A DNA stretch of 64,000 bases from Clytia hemisphaerica (GCA_902728285.1 CACVBU010000757.1:160900-224899), one strand, 5' to 3'; shown: positions 43,542 to 55,259, numbered from the stretch's first letter. A program made the numbers and translations. The notes: generated from the letters alone by a model not told the origin.

Positions 43542-46500
43542 ATGGCACAGGTTGACAAAGCCGTGACTGGTATTGTCTCGCAGCAAGATGAATTCTTAAC
43601 CATGATGCAACCGTTTGATCAAATGTCAGCTAAACTATCAGGTGCTCCAATGGCTATCAATATTCTTGGTCAACTGTGTTATATCGCGACAGGAGTTGAA
43701 GTGGATTTGAGAGTTGAAGGAGTTAATGAGAAATACAAGCATTTAACTAATACAAATTCATTGCGTGCTTGTCTTATGCAAGTTTCACAAGCTGGGCAAA
43801 GAGCCTTTCGAACAGCCGATGGAAATATGGAATACATATCAATGAGCTGCGAAAGGGTAATTACAGATTTATAAAAAGTTTTCTTATTTTGTCTTATATG
43901 AATTCAAAAGAAGTTTATCACTCGCTCGATAACAAGTACTCTTGAATGCTTTTACAAAGCATCCCATAAAAACCCCACGGTCGGTCCGATTTTTCTGCTA
44001 CTTTTTGTTTACTTATGTTTTGGCACAGTAGTACTACTCTAAGGTCCCGAATAGACGTCCCCCCCCCGCTTATTAATTTTCGAAAATATTTCGGACCCCC
44101 CCGTTCTTATTAGGACCCCCCCGTTTATTAGTTTTTAAGAATATTTTCAGCTGTCAAAGAGAAGGACCCTTATTTTGCTCTAAATAGCCTGATTTTAGCC
44201 TTTATTTACCTAAATATTTTCAGACCCCCCCGTTTATTCAGACCCCCCCGTTTATTATATTTTGCAAAAATTTCGGACCCCCCCCCCTTTTATTCAGACC
44301 CCCCTACTATTCGGGACCTTAGAGTACTATAAAGTCTCCTGATTTCATCTGTATACTTTCTGTAAAAAACGGGTGCTTTTCGACTCCATCACCATATAGA
44401 CGATTTACTTTTTGGTGGAAGTGTTTTATTAGTTGCAATTATTCTATAAATTTTCTCCGAAAATGTTAACGAAGTTAGTAGCAAGATTTCAACTCATAAC
44501 AAATTTAATTCAATATTTGAAATGAAGATTCTCACGTATTGTTTTTGTTGGATTCGCTAGTTGTCATGGATGCTTTTGTTCTCCGAAATGTTAAACCCAC
44601 GGTATCCCACAGCGCTTTTCGTGATTGCGTGACGGAAGGATTTTCTGACGTGACGACGAATATTGATAAGTACTTCTGTACCAAAAATGAAGTCTCGTCA
44701 AGCAAAGGATAATATTTCCAAAAGTAGTTTGTAATCTATTCTTCAAATGTCATATTACAAGGATTATCTTTGCAATCTTGTAAAAAAGTTCTTAAAATTG
44801 AAACAATCAGTAAAAATTGACAAGTAAAATACAAACAACAAACTTAAAGCGAAAAGGCTTAAAACTCAATATTTGATTAAAACCTTAGCAAAGGTAATCC
44901 TTTAAGCTTGATTTTAACACCATAGGTACCTGGATTAATGAGATCTGCATTGGGCATTCTGTTGTCTCCAACATCGGAACCTTCAGACATTAAGAATTTT
45001 CTTCCTGAAAGACTTCTGGCAATCAAAAAAGTTTCCGACGATGCCAAGAGTAAATGTGAAGAGGTCGTGAAGGAATTTACGCATGTCATTGAAGTCATTG
45101 AAGAGGTTCAACTGGGTGCGCTTGCCAAACAGACCGATGTAAAGACTGCTCTAGAATATCTCCAACTCAATATCGACAATGCTAAGCGAGAGAGTGAACG
45201 ATTGGATCAGGTTACAAAAGCCAACGAAAAGGCATTAAAAGACATGGAAGGACAAGTCAAGACTGCAAAGGAAGATTGGAAAGAAGCAATAGCTTCTATG
45301 CCAAGTGCTCTAGAATTGATGATGGCATCATTGACTGATACCGTGACAAGCATCGTTAAAGTTGCAGCAAATGCTGCTGTTCAAGTGGGAACCATTGGTG
45401 CAATGGGTGGAATGGATGGTATGCTTCCACAACAAGCACCAAACCAAAATATGCAGTATCCAGCACAAGGTACGCCTGTAGCAAACCGTAAGGTTGATTT
45501 TGTGCGAGACGAATTTATGGTAAAAAACAGCCAAATCAACTTCTTCGCTAAAATATTGCTTTATTATTTTGACAACAGTAAAGGCGATATCAAACTAAGA
45601 GAAAAGGTAGTTGAAAAAGGAGACGAAGATATCCCAGTTGGTAAAATCCGTGAAGCTGAAAGCGCTTTTAATATGATAAAAAAGAACATCAAAGGTATGG
45701 ACGCTGGAGATCACAAACCAATCAAAAACCAACTAATGATATTGATTGACAATGCCCTCAAAACAATAGAAGGAATCCAGAAGCTTCCTGAAAGCATTGC
45801 AACGATTCAAAAGCTCTTCGATCAAGCAGAAAAAGTCATTTCTGATTCGGACACGATCGGATCAAGTTTGAAAGTGAAAGCAGGAATCTCACAATTCAAT
45901 AATCCAAATCCAACTCTACCACCATCACAAGCACCATCGGAAAGCTCGGGCAATCTCTCTCAAAACATGATTGATAATGCTCACAAAAAGGTTGAAGCCC
46001 ATCGCTCAGAGTTGAATTCTCTTCGAATTCGCGCTGAAGAAGAAAAAAAGCGGTTTGATGCATCAGAACAAGCTTTAGCAGAAGAATTGAGGAGATTGGA
46101 GAATTTCAAAAGTGAAGATGCTACAAGTAAACGAATGATCGAGGTCTTGAACCAGGGATTAGATGCATTGAATCAAGTCAAACAAAAGTGGGTGGATCTT
46201 CTTCAATTCTTTACGTCACTGTCTAACTTGATCAATTCAACACTGGCTCCCTCATTGAATATGTTTGTTGCTGACGCAGAGAAAGTCGCTCAGTCCGAAA
46301 GAGTAACTAACATGGCAAAGGAGACTGTCTACCAAACAGCTTATCAAGCAGTCAAGGTCAACCATGTCGTCAAACATCTTGCTGGCTCGTATAAAGAAAT
46401 TTCAAAGAAATATCTCATGCCGTTGTGTTTAAAGTTGGATGAAATCCTTATTTTAGATGCTAATCATAATAAAGCAAAGCTCGAAAAATTGAGATTGGAA

Positions 46501-46710
46501 CTGGGCGCAGAATGCAGAAAAGCTCAGGAAGACATCAAGAGAATCGTAGACAAGCATCACGAGGAGTTTCTTGCAAACTGCCACAAGAAAACATCAGCAA
46601 TCGATACAGAGATGAGGGCAATTGCACCTATTACCGAAGAAAAGAAGAAACAGATCCAAACAAATGCACAAAAGATGGTAAAAGGAGAAGAACTTGATTT
46701 GGGATTTTAA
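43542..46710 (+). CDS. Large helical coiled-coil protein of unknown function, two exons, 699 aa
   Basis: Exon 1 is 43542-43856 and exon 2 is 44926-46710. The donor is AAAGG|GTAATT and the acceptor CCATAG|GTACCT, both phase 0, giving a continuous 699-codon frame. Residues 1-105 are helical with MMQPFDQMSAKLSGAPMAIN. A coiled coil lies near 165-230. It is followed by a hydrophobic Ala/Val/Gly segment at about 238-266 (SIVKVAANAAVQVGTIGAMG), then a Pro/Gln-rich linker, and two more charged helical regions (near 295-420 and 450-640). There is no signal peptide. Long helices around one hydrophobic segment suggest membrane association; a likeness to alpha-helical pore-forming proteins is only architectural. 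From memory, similar uncharacterised proteins are common in cnidarians. AATAAA follows the stop by 35 bp. The intron carries a G/C-run MITE. Confidence 0.75.
44037..44324. mobile_element. TA-flanked G/C-run MITE in the intron
   Basis: CTCTAAGGTCCCGAATAGAC and its inverted end (CGGGACCTTAGAG) are flanked by TA on both sides (44035-44036 and 44325-44326). The TA duplication fits Tc1/mariner-type transposition. The interior has runs of 7-10 C separated by phrases such as GTTTATTAG. It is almost identical to the copy at 61396-61681. Confidence 0.85.
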
Positions 46711-46744
46711 ATTCCTTGAGACATTAATATAAAAAAGATGAATC

Positions 46745-46750
46745 AATAAA
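46745..46750 (+). promoter_or_regulatory. Polyadenylation signal AATAAA
   Basis: AATAAA lies 35 bp after the stop of the helical-protein gene. The pseudogene copy has lost it at the corresponding place (AACTTT after GAATC). Confidence 0.7.
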
Positions 46751-46777
46751 GGTCTTTTTCCAGAAGTTATCATAACA

Positions 46778-47118
46778 GGGGGGGGCTTCAGGGGGTACCC
46801 GATTCCGTAATTCCGTCAATATTTTCTCCAATTTCCGTCAAACCGTCTTAAATTGAACCAAAATTCCGTCACCGAAAATTCCTTTGAAATTCAATATTTT
46901 TGTCGAAAATTCCGCAAATTTTGAATATCTTTTACCAATTCCGAAATTCCGCAAATTTTTTTGCTAAATTCCGTTTTTCCGCACTAAAATTGTCTAATCT
47001 TCCGTCTCCGCCAGAGAACCCAATTTCCGTAATTCCGTCAAAATTTTCGCCAAATTCCGCCACTCCGTCCGAAAAAAGGGCCGATTCCGCTCCTCCGCCA
47101 ACCATGAAACCCCCCCCC
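46778..47118. mobile_element. 341-bp MITE with G/C-run ends and 6-7-bp target duplication
   Basis: The left end is a run of eight G followed by CTTCAGGGGG; the right end is CATGAAACCCCCCCC. CATAACA flanks both sides (46771-46777 and 47119-47125). The interior consists of degenerate repeats of ATTCCGTAATTCCGTC. End type and duplication length match the 4.8-kb element at 35824, so the two probably share a transposase source. The ORFs at 46900-47133 on both strands arise from the repeats. Confidence 0.75.
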
Positions 47119-47125
47119 CATAACA

Positions 47126-49269
47126 ATTTATGAATGTGATTAAATATTTAAATACTTTACGTTAATTTTTGGTTTTAATGTTGAAATACTGCATATTTTC
47201 TTTGGTATCAGCAATACAGTTGACGCTCTCGAAATCGATCTAAACGCCTTTACTGGATTATAAAAATCGAATGCACCTATGAGACTTTTAAAATAAGTTT
47301 GACCATGAATCTCAAGTTAGCCGAAATACCATAGAGTTTCAAATTGTTGCTTTTTTCTTATAAAATTGATTTGGGCGATACGATTAGGATTTTTAAAGTT
47401 CCACTGTTTCACAGCAAATTTTCAAAACCCTTTTGTGAAAATTTAAATTAATTTCTCTCGACACCTGATTGTTCCTTGTATGAGAAAATTGATTTTGGTT
47501 GATTTCTTTCTCATAAGTATTATCTAATTTGGCTAATAATTTGTTTAGATGTAATAGCTTTTAATATCCTTTACCCAATATCTCAGTATTATAATATTTT
47601 TTTTATTCTACGGTTGCATTATTTTCAAATTACATAGAAGGGGTTTTCAAGACCAAAATTGGGCTAACGTGCGGATGGGATACCTCAAAATATTTATAAG
47701 ACGAAATGACATAACATTTTTCACTTCTACGACATCATAGGATCATAATACTTGAATTATAGAACACTTAAATTAACAAAAAAAATGAAAGAAATAGCTT
47801 CAAAATTAATTCTGAGTATCTTCAGAAACTCCCAATTCGAGTTGTATGGTTTACAACAGGGCGACAAATGTATTCGAGTTTTTTTGGAAGTGTTCTTTGT
47901 TCTCATTTTTTTGTATGAAACCTTAATTTGTATCTTATGTTAAAATATATTTTAGGAAAAGAAAAACAATTTGTTTTGTTTTGTTTTTGGTTTTAATCTA
48001 GTGACACAGTAGACACTCACTAATTCGAACTTCCATTATTGAAACTTTCTATAATTAGAGCAAAATCTTGGTCACCATCAATTTTCAGAAGCAGCCAACC
48101 AGCCCATTTCCACGACACATCTGTTTCCCTTTTCCAGGAGAGAGCGTTTTTTGGGGAAACAGATTTTCTAGGAAAGACCTTTTCCTTAAAACTATTTGTT
48201 TCTGCGCTCCAGCTGATGACGCAATCAGAGAGAAACATATCAAAATTTCTAGGTGATGACAGAATGAATTAGGAAACAGATATCTGTTTACAAAAAGATG
48301 ATATAGCATGGAAACAGATTGAACTTTCAATTTAGGGCCTATTTGTTTCATCACTATTTTTGCTATATTTACTACAAGTGCACTCATATAATTTTTTTCT
48401 GTCCGTCAGCAAAAATAGTAAAAACATCAACCTAAAAATTTCTGCCCTAGTAATTAGTTATTCAAAAGACTGTTGCGTTCTCCCAAGTGACTATGGATGA
48501 TGGATGCTGATGAAAAAAAAACAGGGTCCTAATGTTGACTGTTGACTGTAAAAAAAACAAAAAAACACGGGGTTATATTATAAAAGAAGGCAAGGGCAAC
48601 AAGGTACACAGGCAAACAAAAAATCTCGAAACTTCTCTAATTTTATTGGTTTAAAATTGGCACTCAGGCTAAGAAAACATCATCCAGTCTGATTTTAGAT
48701 GCAATTTTTACTGTGAAGAAATTGCAAACTTTGCCTTTCTTGCAGAAGGTCAAAGCGTTTCACGTTAGTGGGATAGTACATTGCACAAGCCCGCCAATGC
48801 GAAAAAGACTTTTCGTGTCCCAAGCCTTTATAGTTACAAAATTTTGGTTTCTAAACGTGTTTTTATAAGAAGCAAATATATCGTCACTATTTGTGTTCTG
48901 AATGATTGCTTAATAGTCACACTCACGTATCAATTATATATAATTCAGTCAAAATTGTAAAGAGTAATAAACAGACTGTAATCTTGATAGTTACAAAGGT
49001 TGATGAGTCCAGTCAAAACACAGATTCGATCTGTAGCGTCACACTTCACCCTTTCTGAATATATAATTGAAAACCATTACCAATGAGCGAATCGACAAAT
49101 TGAGTGTTTTATTCCCAATTGGAGAACAGTTTTATTTCATTTGAGATAAAAAAAGCTGGGTGATTTTGTTCATTCATACAAACTGTAATCAGAAATTTAG
49201 CAAGAAAAGGCACCTATCTGAGATGAAAGAATGAGAATATTTACAATAAACCAATGGAAATTTCATTAA
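47126..49269. other. No gene seen
   Basis: AT-rich. Overlapping ORFs on both strands at 48020-48387 have no recognisable domain. TTTTCTTATAAAATTGATTT-like phrases recur near 47350 and 47480 but give no defined element. Confidence 0.35.
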
Positions 49270-49422
49270 CATAGGCGTAGCGAGATACCTTGCAAAATTT
49301 ATGGATGAGAGCAATTTTTCCAACACTGTAATTATTGTCTTTGTTTTATCAAAAGATAATGAATATTTTAAAAACGTCTGCACTCCCTCATAAATTTTGC
49401 AGGGTATCTCGCTTCGTCTATG
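49270..49422. mobile_element. 153-bp hairpin MITE
   Basis: CATAGGCGTAGCGAGATACC at the left is mirrored at 49389-49422 with about three mismatches over 34 bp. The two arms enclose an ~85-bp AT-rich loop. Confidence 0.8.
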
Positions 49423-49426
49423 ATTA

Positions 49427-49678
49427 CTCTTGGGTAGCTAATAGCCACCCCCCCCCCGCTAATTAATTTTTCGAAAATTTCCACCCAGGGCATTCTTATT
49501 CCAACTCCCCGCTCATTAATTTTTGGGAGAATGTTCTTGAAAGTTCCCTCTTTTGTCCTGATTCTACTGTTTTAGCCTCCTTTTCAAAATTTTTCCACCA
49601 TGGACATTTTTATCCCAGCCCCCCCTTATTAAGTTTTGAGATTTTTTTCCAAACCCCTGGCCTCCTGGTAAGCGAGAG
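49427..49678. mobile_element. TA-flanked G/C-run MITE, diverged copy
   Basis: Starts CTCTTGGGTAGC after TA and ends GTAAGCGAGAG before TA, with C-runs inside. It begins only four bases after the hairpin MITE. Confidence 0.7.
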
Positions 49679-50023
49679 TACTTCAAAATAGAAATGGCAT
49701 TTTTTGCAATCGTGTACGAGAATTTTTTGAGTGATTTACCCCTCGATGAAATTTATCATATACAAAATTATAGTATTTCCAAAAGACATTATACTTTTTT
49801 AGATAATTGAAAAAGGAAAAAAATATTATACCTTCAGAAAGAATGTCCAAAAGGAAAACATTCTTTCTATAGTTTAAAGTGCAGACATATCAGCAACTTT
49901 TGATGAAAACATCAATTTTAAACTTTGAATTTCAACTAATATCAAAAAAAACTAAAAAGAATATTCCACTTTTCCATAAAGAAGTTGGCGAGTGAGCTAG
50001 ATTGAGAAAATTAGGAAAAAATC
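49679..50023. other. No gene seen
   Basis: AT-rich DNA between two elements. Confidence 0.35.
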
Positions 50024-50894
50024 CGGTTTGTGTAACTTGCTATAATTTTACGATGCGCGATGAACCATGCATAATTTATGTTAATTATTCTGATAATGCA
50101 TTTACAGGTTTTAGTAATCATATATTTTAATTCCTTCTTTTTTATTCCTGGGAAATCAATGTAAATTATGCGTGCATTAATTTTAATCACAACAATCATT
50201 TAGAAATCAAAACAAACTTTTTTTCCCAGGCTTTGAATATCTTGTAACCTTTCAGTTTTGCTTTCTTTCTTTTAAAAAACGTTTCCTCGATTAAACCAAC
50301 CAAAAGCATTGGATTGAGACAAACATTCACAATGCTGTGTCACACTAGTTACTAATGAACGTTTACTCTGTTACAGAAAAAAACATTTCTTAGAAACATC
50401 ATTGGCTACATTACTTTTGGCATGTTCTTATAAAAGCCTTTCACCAACTGAATTGCAACTGGTGCTTTTATTTATTTGATCTTTTTCTTTGTTTGATGAT
50501 CAAGTTAATTCATTTGATCTTTCTCAAAAAAGGTGAGTTTATACACGCGCTCTTCATTGAAAAACTTCTTCCCTACTTTACCACAACATTGTAAATTTTT
50601 ATTTATAACCCTGTCTCAATTCTCAATCCAATTTCTTTTAAAAGAAAGAAAGCAAAAAGGTTACAAGATATTCATTTTAAAAAAGTTTATGTTTTGATTT
50701 GATTTGATTGTTGAGGTTAAAATATATACACGCATACCTTACATTGATTTTCCAGGAATACAAAAGAAGGAATTAAAATATGTGATTACAAAAACCTGTT
50801 AATGCATAAATAGAATAATTAACATAATATATGCATAGATCGTGCATCGCGCATCGTAAATCATTGGATCACGCATCGAAAATTACACAAACCG
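50024..50894. mobile_element. 871-bp foldback element with ~265-bp arms
   Basis: CGGTTTGTGTAA at 50024 matches TTACACAAACCG ending at 50894. Similarity between the arms continues inwards through ACGATGCGCGATG, TAATTATTCTGATAATGCAT-like, TTCCTTCTTTT and AAGAAAGAAAGC blocks to about 50285 and 50634. The centre of about 350 bp has no ORF. The right-arm end recurs alone at 54283-54368. Confidence 0.75.
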
Positions 50895-51167
50895 CATTAT
50901 TCATGTTTGTATGAGGGTCAAATCTGAAAAAGACAGAATACATTAATAAGAATATTTCAAATATATTGGCAATTTCTAAAGAAAACTTGACCTTGACCCT
51001 CAGCCAATGTGCGCTATTCTTATAAAAAGAAGGATTTAGCGTGTGGCGAAAATCAATTTTTGGATTTGCATAGAATTATGTTAATCATTGTAATTATGAT
51101 AAATTATTTCTGATTATTGTTGTTAGCATATTTACGAAAGAAATATTATAGATAATTCATGCAAGCA
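50895..51167. other. No gene seen
   Basis: AT-rich DNA, nothing recognised. Confidence 0.3.
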
Positions 51168-51515
51168 CTTTTGTCTCCTGAATAGACAGGGGGTCCGAAT
51201 AAGCAGGGGGGTAGGAAAATTTTCTAAATTCTAGTAAGCGAGGAGGATGGAATAGGAGGGGGGGTGATTTGAAAACAGAATTATTTTTAATTGATATTAA
51301 TTTCTATAACAAAAATGAAACTTTAACAAATGAACACGTAAAATAAGAACCAATACTAACAAAAAAGAAAATTGTAACAAGTTTATGGTCTATCTACACT
51401 GTAATAAATTATTGAATTATTTGAATTTAATTGGCAGGGGGGTCTTAATAAGAGCGAGGGATGTATTTTTTTCTCTTAACAATTAGCAGGGGGACGTCTA
51501 TTCGGGAGACAAGAG
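51168..51515 (-). mobile_element. TA-flanked G/C-run MITE, inverted orientation
   Basis: The right end GTCTATTCGGGAGACAAGAG is followed by TA; the left end CTTTTGTCTCCTGAATAGAC is its inverse, with the flanking TA changed to CA. The runs are of G rather than C. Confidence 0.7.
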
Positions 51516-51565
51516 TATATGATTATCGTATTCTTTAATCCTATTTACACCAGGGGTTGAAATCA

Positions 51566-51843
51566 ATGAAGTAGAAGCCCGAAGGGCTAGAATCAAATTC
51601 CTTTGGTAGGATTTGAAGCCAACAAATCATAGCAAAGTTGCATGGCCCACCTGGTTTTAGCACAAATGCCAGATTGAAAGTAAAATTTACCGCTAGATTT
51701 TGAAAAAAAATCTCTTAAAAACAAAGATCACTAAATTCAATCCGTCGTCAAAAATGCGGCGTAAGAGGGGTGGGGCATTTTGTAAGGCTTCACTTTTTCT
51801 TGTGTGAGAAAGGTTAAAGATTCTTTCGGGCTTCTACTTCATT
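51566..51843. mobile_element. ~278-bp MITE, GCCCGAA-type ends
   Basis: ATGAAGTAGAAGCCCGAA is mirrored exactly by TTCGGGCTTCTACTTCAT. It is related to 41174-41474 by shared end and interior phrases. Confidence 0.8.
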
Positions 51844-52296
51844 GGATGGAATCCACCAGACATGCGATTTTTTGTCAAGAAAACAACTCATAAAACGCAT
51901 TGGCTGAATGATCGAATGAATGGAATTCTTTATTTACATAGTGAAATCAAAAGATTCTTCTTCTCTTCCATTTTTACGAATATCGCAAGCGCGCTGATTG
52001 TTTGTTTTTATCGACTTTTTAAAGATCTAACGATGGGAGTGTGACGTCAATGAAATGAAGAGTTCAGAGGCCTCGTGTATTTTTTCTCGCGCTCATATCT
52101 TAATACTGACTTTCTGTCTTCTTTCTTGTTTTTTTATATCTCGTAAAGTTTCCCTATTCTCCCTTCTTTTTTTCTTTTTTCTTTTCAATTATTGTTATAC
52201 CAGGCGCGCTCTCCCGGGTTTCTCTCTTTAAAACTAATTTTCTCGAAATCTAAAGATTTTAAAAGAACCATTCCTATTTCATTGGAAAGAAGAAGG
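51844..52296. other. No gene seen
   Basis: The ORF at 51862-52044 has no domain. The pyrimidine-rich tract 52115-52190 is low complexity. Confidence 0.35.
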
Positions 52297-52300
52297 TTAA

Positions 52301-53437
52301 GGGAGTGGTCAGAAAGTATCTACTAGGGGGGAGTGGAGGATATTTTGAAAAATCCCAAAAAACTTTCGCACCCCCTCCCCTAGCCTGGAAAAAAAATTTC
52401 GAGCCCCCCCTCATAAGGCCCAATATTTTTTCGCCCCCCCCCCCCCTACTAGAAAAATTTTTACGCAAAAAAAGAATTCCTACAGATGCGGTACAAAGAG
52501 TATTATTTGTTTGTATGACAGTTTTTTATGTCAAAATTAGGTAAGGGAAATAATTTAGCCCTGTAAAGTTGAGTATAGTCTTTTAGGAGATCTACCATTT
52601 TGATTGACGTTTTCACCACGGGATTTTTTCCGTCGATTTCCATGGTTACGACGGAACTTCTCTGAAGTAAACAAAAGAAAAAAAACCGTGGTGTAAACGT
52701 CAATCAAAATGGTAGTGTGATCTCTTAAAGGAATAGTCCAGGGTTAAAATAAGAATCAACGAGTTATTTTCTCTGAGTTTCCCAGTGTTTTGGGAGAAAA
52801 TTACGGCTTATTTTCCCTGATACACAATCTCCCTACATTACAGAGGCATCTCAATTACTCAAAATTTTGAAGATCAGGTACTCGAGACCCTAAAATACAA
52901 GCTATTCTGTTTTTAAAAGGAGTCTGAAAAGTAAAATTCTCTGAGTTTGAAATTTCCCTATAAACCTATATTTTTCAGGTTTTCGAGGAATTTATAAGAT
53001 ATTAGTAGACTAAGGAGGCACAACCATGGTTTGCGCCGACGGGAGAAAATTTCGATGTTTTTCACCACCATTTTAGCTAAAAGACACTTTGTTTTGACAA
53101 ATTTCTTTCTAAAAAGTACTTTTTCAAACCACTCTGATGAGCTGTGAAAGCCACTAATCTACTTCCCTCATCTATCTCAATGCTACAAACCAAAAGGGTA
53201 AGGCAATGATGCCCAAATAATGTTAGTATGACATGTACATATATGTAATAAAATAAATTCCGAGTTGTCGGCCGTCAGGGCGAAAAATTTTTGAAATCTT
53301 GAAACGTAAAACTATGAAATTAGACTTCCTACATTTTCTCTTGAGTTGCCCAAAAGATTTGGAACCCCCCCCCCCTAAACCCTCAAAAAAACTTTGAAAC
53401 CCCCCCCCCCCCTAAACCTTCGAAAAAATTTTGGAAT
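52301..53437. mobile_element. TTAA-flanked TIR element, copy 2 (right end lost)
   Basis: The left end GGGAGTGGTCAGAAAGTATC follows a perfect TTAA (52297-52300). Similarity to copy 1 continues to the C-runs near 53413 and a TTCGAAAAAATT block, then stops before the right terminus. It carries an insert at 52581-52732 that copy 1 lacks, and lacks the hAT-like insert of copy 1. Confidence 0.8.
52581..52732. mobile_element. 152-bp palindromic MITE nested in the TTAA element
   Basis: The arms contain CCATTTTGATTGACGTTTTC and CGTCAATCAAAATGGTAG, flanked by ATAGTC on both sides (52575-52580 and 52733-52738). Copy 1 has the uninterrupted sequence near 13100, confirming insertion. Confidence 0.75.
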
Positions 53438-53486
53438 TAAACAGTCATTAAAAATAATAACTAGCTGTCTAAATGACCTTTATGTG

Positions 53487-53783
53487 TTCCAGCCTTATAG
53501 ATACCCCGGCTAGCTACGTAGAAACTTGCGTAGCGAGAAAACAATTTATCAAGCAACAACAAACTCTCAAAACGAAATCAATTCAAATGAAAAACTTCCA
53601 ATACACAAATCCACACATTTTTTTTTTCTCAAGAATTATTTTGAGCAGGAAGAAATTATAATTGCAATATTGACACTTTTCTTTTGTTTGGAGTTAGTGC
53701 ACAAAGGCGACTAAAATTGTTCCATTCATTACTTTTTGCTTTATTTCTACTAGTATAAATTAGTCGTCTAGCTTACTAGACTA
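53487..53783 (-). mobile_element. Mutator-like MITE, copy 2 (truncated)
   Basis: Reverse-oriented match to 22008-22310. It includes the TAGTCTAG-type terminus at the right (ending 53783) and the GCGTAGCGAGAAAACAATT block, but lacks the other end. Confidence 0.7.
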
Positions 53784-54282
53784 GGTAAAATTATGGGTTT
53801 CAAGGTAGATCAGGCCTTACATAGACTTTTTCCAGTCTAGAACCAAAAATCTGAGGAAAATCTTGGTAAAACTAAATTAAATTGATTTTGATGAAGATTT
53901 TAAATCCTTTTGACCCTTCAGTTTCAAAATTCATGTGTTTAGTTACTGAAAAATGTTTTTAATCATGTAAAGGCTTATTGAAATAGCCAAATTTACAGTA
54001 TGAATTTGATAGGTCGATTTTTAACTTTTTCGAGCACTTTCTGAAAGTAACTTTTTTATTCAATTGAGCATAACTTTTGATCTAATGAATCAAATTTAAT
54101 AAACGACCCATCAAAATTTAAGTCTATCTTTCTTCTCTCAAATGAAATAGAAATGGTTCTTATAAAAATTTTTGGATTAAGAAAAAATTAGTTTCAAAGA
54201 GAGAAACTTTTTTGTGGCGCAACCGGTATGATGTTTGAAGCTAACTCATATATTATGAAAATTTATTCAGGCATACTTAAAA
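53784..54282. other. No gene seen
   Basis: AT-rich without recognised structure. Confidence 0.35.
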
Positions 54283-54368
54283 TAATTAGAATAATTAACA
54301 TAATATATGCATGGATCGTGAATCACGCATCGTGAATCGTTGGATCCTGCATCGTAAATTACACAAAC
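54283..54368. repeat. Solo end of the 50.0-50.9 kb foldback element
   Basis: TAATTAACATAATATATGCA through CACGCATCG and ATTACACAAACCG matches the right arm of the foldback. The ORF 54311-54496 overlaps it and is not supported. Confidence 0.65.
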
Positions 54369-54496
54369 CGGAAATAATTCTTCAATGTTCTTGCACATTT
54401 TCTAACTTACTTAAAATTATCATAAAGAGAGAAATTGCTGCCATCGAGGCAAAAGTGTCTGAGAAAAATAAAACCTATATTACTTTGCTAACTTAA

Positions 54497-55255
54497 CCCT
54501 ATTTTTATCAGGGGGGGTGTTTTCCACCAGGCTGGCACTCTTTTGCTAATAGCTCACTGAAAATTTTTTTTAACACTCAGAAAGTTCTTGACATTTAATA
54601 TAATCCTATTAGCAGCATGTATACCAAATTTTGCAATTATACACCGACCAGATCAGGTTTTATGACTTTTTTGTGCAGGCATATCATAAAATCCAGCTAA
54701 AACCCTGTAAAATCCAAAAATCTTAAATTTAGCATAACTTTTGATCTAGTCATCCAATTGACTTCAAATTTTGACAGGTTTTAGGTATCAATAATAAATT
54801 CTAAAAAATATTTACAAATTTTTCAAAAACTGCTGACGTCATCAAAAATGACGTCATTGTTTTTTGAAAAAAATTACTCATTTTCTGCATGGATTTTAAA
54901 GGTCAATTTTATTAGTATGTTTAAAACCAACAAATATGTTAAAGATATTTATTTTGGCTTTTAGAAATTCAAAACAGAATTGAAAAATCTCCATTCGTTC
55001 AACTTTAATTGCTATTTTATTGAATAGTACTTTTTCATTGGTCAGCGATAAATGTGAAAGTTTGTGATGACGTCACCACCTTTATGATGACGCCATCAAC
55101 CCAAATTTTTTTCTATGAACTCCTTTTATGGTAGAGAACATTTCTGCCAAATTTCAAGTCCATATCTTTTATAGATCAAAAGTTATGCAAGGCTGGAAAA
55201 CACCCCCCCCCCCCCTTGAGAATACAAAATCAGAAAAAGCCTGATAATAATAGGG
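54497..55255. mobile_element. piggyBac-like MITE, 759 bp, TTAA target
   Basis: The element begins CCCTATTTTTATCAGG after TTAA (54493-54496) and ends CCTGATAATAATAGGG before TTAA (55256-55259). TTAA plus CCCTA-type ends is the piggyBac signature. Inside both ends lies GGGGGTGTTTTCCA or its complement. No transposase; the interior has several phrases like CATAACTTTTGATC. Confidence 0.85.
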
Positions 55256-55259
55256 TTAA

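Noticed and set aside
44877..45098. Minus-strand 73-codon ORF
   Set aside because: Antisense to the start of exon 2 of the helical-protein gene.
46900..47133. Overlapping ORFs on both strands
   Set aside because: They run through ATTCCG repeats of a MITE; complementary open frames on both strands are expected from that composition.
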